13,516 bases of DNA from the NCBI GenBank assembly GCA_003024985.2, contig PXIH01S0022432.1. One strand, 5' to 3'. Below the pieces are notes generated by a model that saw only the letters and a list, made by a program, of their open reading frames with translations, did not search any database and had not been told where the DNA came from. Of this stretch, positions 8,711-13,516 are shown one piece after another (position 1 is the stretch's first letter; the number at the start of each line of letters is the position of its first letter). A program made the translations under genes and the position numbers. This DNA is from Euperipatoides rowelli (taxonomy: Eukaryota > Onychophora > Udeonychophora > Euonychophora > Peripatopsidae).

Positions 8711-8965
8711 TTAATATTCAAAGAAATAGAATTGTTTTATTTTTGAGTTAGATTTTAGATGCATAAATAAAAAATGACTAATTATATTTATTTTTCTCAC
8801 TGCTATCTGTTCATAGCTAAGGTATTTTTTATTATTTACATTTGGACTAGACAGCACATTACTTGGCTTATCCATATTAAAAATAATAGAATACTGTATG
8901 TGAGGTATTTGGGGTAAAGTCGTATTTAGTAAGATTAAGGTGTCACCATTATATGGTGCAATAGT
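8711..8965 (-). CDS. Candidate terminal exon, unknown protein
   Basis: The minus strand is open from a possible 3' splice site (ATATTGCAG, exon starting at 8965, phase 0) to a TAA at 8711-8713. It would encode 84 residues beginning TIAPYNGDTLILLNTTLPQI and including FNMDKPSNVLSSPNV. The first two-thirds has a mixed, protein-like composition, while the last third is rich in I, F, K and S as in translated AT-rich noncoding DNA. There is no recognised domain, the pyrimidine tract before the acceptor is poor, and no upstream exon was found. Open frames of about this length are expected a few times by chance in a window of this composition, so it is only a candidate. Confidence 0.15.
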   Translation of the reverse strand, partial: TIAPYNGDTLILLNTTLPQIPHIQYSIIFNMDKPSNVLSSPNVNNKKYLSYEQIAVRKINIISHFLFMHLKSNSKIKQFYFFEY

Positions 8966-9066
8966 CTGCAATATTTGTTATTCGACAATATTTATGATTA
9001 AAAAAAGCATTCTATTAACATTTATAAACATATTAATACAGAATAATTCTAAAGGAACTCTAACAG

Positions 9067-9106
9067 ATATAATATGAGGAGCGTGCAAGCAAAAACAAAC
9101 AAATGC
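9067..9106 (-). repeat. Inverted-repeat partner B of the ~40-bp dispersed repeat
   Basis: The reverse complement of this segment contains TTTGTTTGTTTTTGCTTGC then CGCTCCTCATAT. It matches 978-1018 except for a handful of substitutions, one at the base just before CGCTCC and one within the trailing ATATTATAT. It indicates a dispersed repeat family. Confidence 0.6.
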
Positions 9107-9180
9107 AAAAATTAAAAAAAATCAAGTAAGCAGTGATTTCCATTCATACACTATAGGAGAATCTATTTCAAACAATTAAN

Positions 9181-9199
9181 TTAGTATTCACTTTTCTTA
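9181..9199 (+). repeat. 19-bp exact direct repeat, copy 2
   Basis: Identical to 7696-7714. The upstream N at 9180 prevents judging whether the match extends to the left. Confidence 0.5.
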
Positions 9200-9588
9200 C
9201 ATGTACAGTACATAAATAAGGGGAAATTAAAAAATAGAATAAACTAAAGATTGGATACGAGTAGATCATATCTAATCATACTTGATTTTTGAACTAGTCA
9301 CGTGGCTCCCAAAATCAAATAGAAGATTAAGGGTAAAACAGCCATTATAGGCTTGGAGAAGAATGCTTTAGGAATAAATAAATGTATGAATAAAAGTTTA
9401 ATATCTAAATTCATATAAAATTTAAAAACTTTTGGTGCAGGCTTTATATTATGATCTAAATTTTCAATCATTTGTTCAATTATTTTTATCTTAAATATGC
9501 ATAGTTACCGTATAGCATTTTATTTCAAATTGTAAATTTGTAATATATTCTTATTCACAATGTTGTAACTTTAAAGTATTTTTTTCAG

Positions 9589-9692
9589 CGCTTAAAAGAT
9601 TTTATTTCAGTGAAGCCTATAAAGTTAGTCTAAATCAACGCCCGAAGGATGTGGTCCAAACAAATCGGAGCGCGGAGAAGAATATGAGATAG
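9589..9692 (+). other. CpG/GC-rich island with short open frame after a splice-acceptor-like site
   Basis: After a T run ending in CAG (9588), the frame 9591-9692 stays open for 33 codons to TAG. It encodes a basic peptide starting LKRFYFSEAYKVSLNQRPKD and ending in SAEKNMR. The block 9636-9680 is 58% GC by count with five CpGs in 45 bp, against very few CpGs around it. Going upstream without splicing, the frame remains open to 9516. The minus strand is also open here (SPRSDLFGPHPSGVDLD). I do not recognise either peptide. It could be a conserved exon, a transposon fragment or a regulatory element; a terminal coding exon is possible but unproven. Confidence 0.25.
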
Positions 9693-11025
9693 ATTAAAAA
9701 TATTTTTGAGAAAAAGTTGCTTAAGCCTGAAAAACTCAAAGCCAGTTAAGACTTAATTTAGCAAACATATTACTACCATTCTATAATACTGTAATTACTA
9801 ATTATTTAACAAATTAAAATTAATAAAATGCAGGGTGATGAGCGTAAAAATCGCCTACAGAAAAGAAACTATATAATCAAACACAAGACAAAATACAGGA
9901 GGATACTTCATCTATAACAAAGTCAACATCATAAGCCAAAGAATAGGTGGACTTAAAGCAAATTAGGATCAACAGATGGGGGCATTGCATACAAAAGAGC
10001 ATATTAGAAAAAGCCTAAACTAAAACGTCAAAAAACAAACAAACAGCCTCTGTTGTTAATCCTCAAGTGAATGGCAGCAAAAGCATACTTGTAGAAGTAA
10101 AAATAATGGAAATAATTGTATCAGACTAATTTATAGATGACTGAACAAACTGTAGTTAGCATAACTTCACCTAATATTGTCTTTATGATGAATATTACCA
10201 TAGAAATTCATAGGCACAAAGGAAAAAATGGAGTATGGTATAACTTTAAAAATAAACACAATACCTGATACTAGCTATAAAAGTTGGTCAAATTGTAGCC
10301 TAGGCCTATTCACTTATGGGAAGATATATTGCAGAATATTAGTGGTGCATGGAAGCTGAATTAGAGAGCAATTTGAAATTAATACCCACCATAACTTACA
10401 TATAAGGAAAAATAACTGGGCACGATTGAAACTCAAGGAATAAGAGCAGATGGCTTGATAAACACCAAAGTTCTGTAGTATAGATGGTGCAGACTTGAGA
10501 TTACTATAAAAATTTATTACCTTAAATAACAACAGGAATGAGTAAAGTCAATCGTAAAAATCCTACAAAATAATAAATAAAAGTAAAATCAAAGACTATC
10601 TTGTCCAGTGCTTTCAAAAGGGTTAACACCTTTTAAATAAACAAGATAAAGACTATTAGTTCTAATTTCTAATCAGATTAATTGCTAACATAAATTATAC
10701 ATTTGTACAATATAAAAAACAGATGAGCTAAATCAAGGAGGAAGCAATGGTACAGTAAGTCAAAGGAAACCAATACAGTACGAAAAATGAAGGGGGGAGG
10801 GAGAAAGATAAAATAAGGGTGATAACTGTAATAGCCTGCGGCACCATATAGAGACGAGATAACCTATATTTTTTATCTATTAAAATATCACCCGTTCACT
10901 TAAGGATTGCATGTCAAAAAAAAACGACACAAAGGACAATATACAGAGTATAAAGTATCAGATGTGAGAAAAAACCTACACAAAGGACAACAAGGTATGG
11001 AAATCACATTGTATAAAACATAATA

Positions 11026-11040
11026 GTATTACAGTAATAC
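11026..11040. repeat. Perfect 7-bp inverted repeat, 1-nt loop
   Basis: GTATTAC-A-GTAATAC is an exact palindrome about a single central base. It sits in the purine-biased block. No function is suggested. Confidence 0.6.
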
Positions 11041-11195
11041 AGTATCATTGAAGAGAGTGGGAGAATTAGCAATCATGATACAATTAACAAAACAAATAGC
11101 AAATAATATGTTTGTATGATAGTAATAACTGAAAAGCAGGTTCATGATCCTGATTCTGGTTTATGATTATGGTATTTCTAAAGGAATATTACAAA

Positions 11196-11400
11196 ACAGG
11201 ACAAGTGGGACACAAAAGATGAAGGTTCAAAGTAAGAAAAGAAACTATCAAGAGTAGATTTAGATGTACTCTTAATAAGAATAAAGCAAGAAAAGGATGT
11301 GAAAAAGTAAAGAAAAGAGGGGAAGGTAACATACGGAACTAAGTTCTTTGGATTCTGTCTGTTGGCTATAGGCTACATACAATAACTCGGGTAAATCTTG
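11196..11400 (+). repeat. Diverged direct duplication, copy 1
   Basis: It aligns collinearly to 11529-11750. Matching landmarks are GGACAAGT, ACAAAAGATGAAGGTTCA, TATCAAGAGTAGA, AATAAGAATAAAGCAAG, GGGGAAGGTA and TTCTTTGGATTCTGTCTG. The offset drifts from 329 at the TATCAA landmark to 353 at TTCTTTGG, so small insertions have accumulated since the duplication. Confidence 0.55.
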
Positions 11401-11528
11401 AAGCAGGAAGACAAAATTTGATAACCTGGAGAATAATAATGAACGGCTCGATAAAAAGGAGTGACCATTAATCTTACTGGAATATAAAAATAAAAAATTA
11501 AAAAAAAATTAGATAGCCATTTATAGTT

Positions 11529-11750
11529 GGACATGTCGTATATAAAAGACTAAGTTCAGAAAAAGAAGAAAATATATCAAAAGTAGAAATAGTTTAATCC
11601 GAATAAGAAGAATCAAGGAAAGGAAGAGAATAAGAAGAAAGAAATCGGTAGGATAAATGGGGAAAAGAAGAGGGAAAGGTACCCTACTTATCAAGGTTCT
11701 TTGGGTTCAGTCTGTAGATATACTACAACTCAGGCAATGGCCCAAAGACC
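11529..11750 (+). repeat. Diverged direct duplication, copy 2
   Basis: It carries the same landmarks in the same order as copy 1: GGACATGT, ATAAAAGACTAAGTTCA, TATCAAAAGTAGA, AATAAGAAGAATCAAG, GGGAAAGGTA and TTCTTTGGGTTCAGTCTG. It provides the first third of the 158-codon open frame, so that part of the frame is duplicated sequence. Confidence 0.55.
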
Positions 11751-12069
11751 TGCTCCTATTACCCTCTTACTGAACCTTCTTATTCATCCAACACTCTCTC
11801 TCTCTCTGATAAACATGGTCTTAACTGGTGATCTGGAGGTTGGGGATGCACCTCTGGTTGATCAGGGTGGAACATGCTATCATTCTGTCTCATTTATACA
11901 CATGTGGGCACATGTAATCACAAAAATTGATGCATGGATTCACATGGGTATATCAAACATTTGCGACCTCCGGTCTGGAATAAACCACATGAGTCTATCT
12001 TTCCTCATGCAAATTATTATTATAAATTCTTTAGAGGACTCTAATTACCATCAATTTCGATTCTTATAA
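11737..12069 (+). CDS. Candidate ORF of 110 residues within a 158-codon open frame
   Basis: The frame is open from 11593 (after a TAG at 11590-11592) to the TAA ending at 12069, the longest in the window. The first ATG in frame is at 11737 in a favourable context (GCAATGG). It would give 110 residues: a hydrophobic leader (ITLLLNLLIHPTLSLSLINM), a more polar middle (DLEVGDAPLVDQGGTCYHSV), two Cys, several His and Trp, and an AT-rich-type tail. I recognise no family. With stops at about 8% of codons a frame of this length is unlikely by chance, but the start lies in purine-rich, stop-poor duplicated sequence and the middle is less AT-rich, so the true expectation is higher. A (CT)7 run (11794-11807) encodes the LSLSL segment. 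It may be an exon, a transposon gene fragment or chance. Confidence 0.25.
   Translation: MAQRPAPITLLLNLLIHPTLSLSLINMVLTGDLEVGDAPLVDQGGTCYHSVSFIHMWAHVITKIDAWIHMGISNICDLRSGINHMSLSFLMQIIIINSLEDSNYHQFRFL
11794..11807 (+). repeat. Short (CT)7 microsatellite
   Basis: Seven uninterrupted CT units inside the open frame. Length change here would shift the frame unless it came in multiples of three units. Confidence 0.8.
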
Positions 12070-12404
12070 ACCCAATAAAAGTGTCTTTTGGACCAAGCAT
12101 TTCGAACAAAATTATAGCCTAAATCCTAATCACTCGATATAATGCAAGATATGAAAAAAAAAAAAAGAATTTTGCAAAACTTAATACTGTTTATTTTTCA
12201 TGATTCAACATAAAACGTATGAAAGATAAGAGTTTTTAATAAAATCTGAATAACTTTCTTTTTTATTAGTATAAATTCTATTTTTCCCCCTTTACTATTT
12301 ATTTATAATTAAAAATATAATAAAGCAGCAGCCATGTTTTAAATCATGTGATAGCCGATGCAATTATCCAAATCCATCCCAATCCCAGAAAAAAAAATTT
12401 AGAT
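12070..12404. other. No gene: AT-rich spacer
   Basis: It contains A and T runs and one TAGCCTA word (12115). The eight bases before the transposon end (12397-12404, ATTTAGAT) are the expected left target-site duplication if that end is a true hAT terminus. Confidence 0.5.
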
Positions 12405-12500
12405 CAGGGCTCGAAATAGTGCAGAAAAAAGAACATGCCCTGCGGGCATGTTGATTAAGAAGTCAACATGCCCCATTTCAAATTTACATGCCCCATTTTN
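12405..12500 (+). mobile_element. hAT-like transposon left end with subterminal hairpin
   Basis: The segment starts CAGGGCTCGAAAT, a form of terminus that I recall from hAT-like elements in several animal genomes. It is followed by a perfect 9-bp hairpin (12432-12452, AACATGCCC-TGC-GGGCATGTT). Two more copies of ACATGCCCCATTT follow at 12466-12478 and 12486-12498. Palindromes and repeated short words just inside the end are typical transposase-binding architecture in hAT elements. The body should run to higher coordinates, but no matching end (ATTTCGAGCCCTG) is present up to 13516, so the copy is over 1.1 kb long or truncated. It has a different terminus from the hAT-like end at 531-596 and so represents another family. 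Confidence 0.5.
12432..12452. repeat. Perfect 9-bp hairpin, AACATGCCC/GGGCATGTT
   Basis: Nine paired bases surround the loop TGC. The arm word CATGCCC occurs four times within 12432-12494, three times direct and once inverted, which suggests a repeated protein-binding site near the transposon end. Confidence 0.75.
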
Positions 12501-13516
12501 TTCTTTGATAGTTTTAATTTTACAAGATATAATTCTTCCACATGAAAAATTATTGATAAATTTCTACAAACTGTATAAATAATTAATGCTTTACAATACA
12601 CATGTGGTGGTTTTCTGATTTTGTTTTCTTAATTTTTCTTTCTTGTAGAAATTAATAGGTTCTAGCAATACTGCAATAAAAAAAAAAATATAAAGCATGC
12701 AAATAATCCAAAATGAAATATAAAAATTTAATGAATAAGCAAACCATAAATTGTTTTTTTTTTTTTTTAAATAACTAAATGTATTTCTTCTTAAAAGACC
12801 TTGATTAGCACTTTATACTTTAAAGAAATACATAGTATAAGAGCACAATTGTTAATCTGTGGAAGGGGAGGGTATATTTTGTATCTGGACATTTATGTCT
12901 TGTGCTTTGCTCATTTTTTACGCTTAATAATAAAAATTATAATGATAAATATTTTTAGTTGGATTAAATCATTTGTTTATTTTATTTCCTTTTCAAATAA
13001 ATTATTAATTATATTAAACTTCATCTAGCTATAGTCATTGTCTGCCTTTCTTGTGGATCTATTTAGTTTTAGTGGACAGAAACGTGACTATAACTGTTTT
13101 AACCTGAAAGATAATATCTGAAAGAGAATATAATTAAAGCGTTTATTTATTTATATATAAAACTTACCACATAAAACATTAGAAATATGAAATAATATAA
13201 ATTTGGTTGTTTCTCCATAAACATTACTATTGCATCTATCAGAAAAAGGTCATGTCCCCAGAGGATTTTGATCTAATTTACATTTACTTCCAAAAAATAA
13301 TTGATTGGAGAAAGAGACGTAAAAGAAAAAGTTAATGTCTGTAAACCCCGCCAACATCTTCTTGATAACAGAGTAAATAAGTAATCCAGGAGAAAACCAG
13401 GTGCAAACAGTTCATTAGACTAAAATCTAAGTTGCAAAGCACATAATCCAGTTAATAACAAATGCCAATATCTGTTGAAGATGAAACAACACTCTTCCAA
13501 TCTCCATTATTTTAAC
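12501..13516. other. No gene recognised; AT-rich to the window end
   Basis: It could be the interior of the element starting at 12405 or unrelated spacer. The longest frame (12801-13028) translates to I/L/F-rich residues typical of noncoding AT-rich DNA. One short minus-strand stretch (about 13060-13110) follows an acceptor-like TATCTTTCAG and stays open 14 codons, too short to support an exon. Confidence 0.5.

Larger units (their letters stand above)
8975..9588. other. No gene: AT-rich spacer with two dispersed repeats
   Basis: It contains the inverted partner of the 978-1018 repeat (about 9067-9106, on the minus strand) and the second copy of the 19-bp repeat (9181-9199). No coding region or RNA gene was recognised. 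Its right edge is a run of T ending in CAG at 9588, a good match to a 3' splice site. Confidence 0.5.
9830..11690 (+). repeat. Purine-biased block with degenerate internal repeats
   Basis: For nearly 1.9 kb the + strand is biased toward A and G, unlike both flanks. Short words recur within it: CGTAAAAATC(G)CCTACA-like at 9844 and 10544; GAAAAGAAACTAT at 9859 and near 11237; ACACAAAGGA-like at 10213, 10928, 10978 and 11211. The best-preserved relationship is the duplication at 11196-11400/11529-11750. The spacings (about 700, 1380 and 330-350) hint at an old tandem array but are not exact. There is no supported ORF on either strand. The minus-strand frame at 10314-10532 follows from low stop density in pyrimidine-rich sequence. 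Confidence 0.45.

Noticed and set aside
9591-9692. The basic peptide as a homeodomain third-helix fragment
   Set aside because: PKDVVQT loosely recalls that helix, but the essential W-F-x-N core is absent, so the resemblance is not usable.
10314-10532. 72-residue minus-strand frame
   Set aside because: It lies opposite a purine-rich strand, where few stops arise by composition, and shows no domain.
9830-11690. Nuclear copy of mitochondrial DNA, suggested by the strand bias
   Set aside because: No mitochondrial rRNA, tRNA or protein motif is readable, and the internal repeats fit a repeat array better.
12801-13028. 75-residue + strand frame
   Set aside because: I/L/F-rich translation of AT-rich DNA with no motif or supporting context.
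13060-13110. Minus-strand last exon (14 codons) after TATCTTTCAG
   Set aside because: Too short to separate from chance, with no upstream exon.
1-13516. CRISPR array, bacterial operon or prophage
   Set aside because: There are no regularly spaced direct repeats with unique spacers and no prokaryotic-type genes. The content is eukaryotic transposon debris.

Overview
This is an AT-rich (by eye roughly 28% GC), gene-poor stretch of animal nuclear DNA, most likely from an invertebrate. No bacterial gene organisation is present: there are no long operon-like ORFs, no Shine-Dalgarno-led genes and no tRNA or rRNA. The evidence for an animal is a set of decayed non-LTR (LINE-type) retrotransposon pieces, hAT-like transposon ends, long homopolymer and homopurine tracts, and a marked excess of the short words TAGCCTA/TAGGCTA and TAGGCCTA. 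Six single unresolved bases (N at 431, 960, 5134, 7715, 9180, 12500) point to a draft assembly. The exact lineage cannot be read from the sequence.

Layout. 1-421: the 3' end of a LINE-type element on the + strand, with the last ~65 codons of its reverse transcriptase ORF, a 3' UTR, a small terminal hairpin and a TTGAA-type tail. 531-596: one end of a hAT-like DNA transposon. 632-715: a 42-bp tandem duplication. 1021-1900: a frameshifted reverse-transcriptase relic from a second LINE-type copy, in the same orientation. 1901-5090: no gene, but a perfect TAGCCTAC hairpin (2564-2581), a 68-nt homopurine tract (3408-3475) and a run of 33 C (4313-4345). 5091-7890: a previously unannotated 2.8-kb DNA-transposon-like unit bounded by a ~48-bp inverted repeat (first 39 bp identical) adjoining TTAA; this is the most promising new element here. 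7891-9515: AT-rich, with one weak candidate terminal exon on the minus strand (8711-8965). 9589-9692: a small CpG- and GC-rich island containing a short open frame. 9830-11690: a purine-biased + strand block with low-level internal repeats, including a diverged direct duplication (about 11196-11400 and 11529-11750). 11593-12069: a 158-codon open frame, the longest in the window, overlapping the second copy. 12405-12500: a second hAT-like end (CAGGGCTCGAAAT) followed by a perfect 9-bp hairpin and repeated CATGCCC words. 12501-13516: nothing recognisable.

The window therefore reads as an intergenic or intronic region built from layered, decayed transposable elements. No host gene is supported with confidence, and there is no set of genes acting together.
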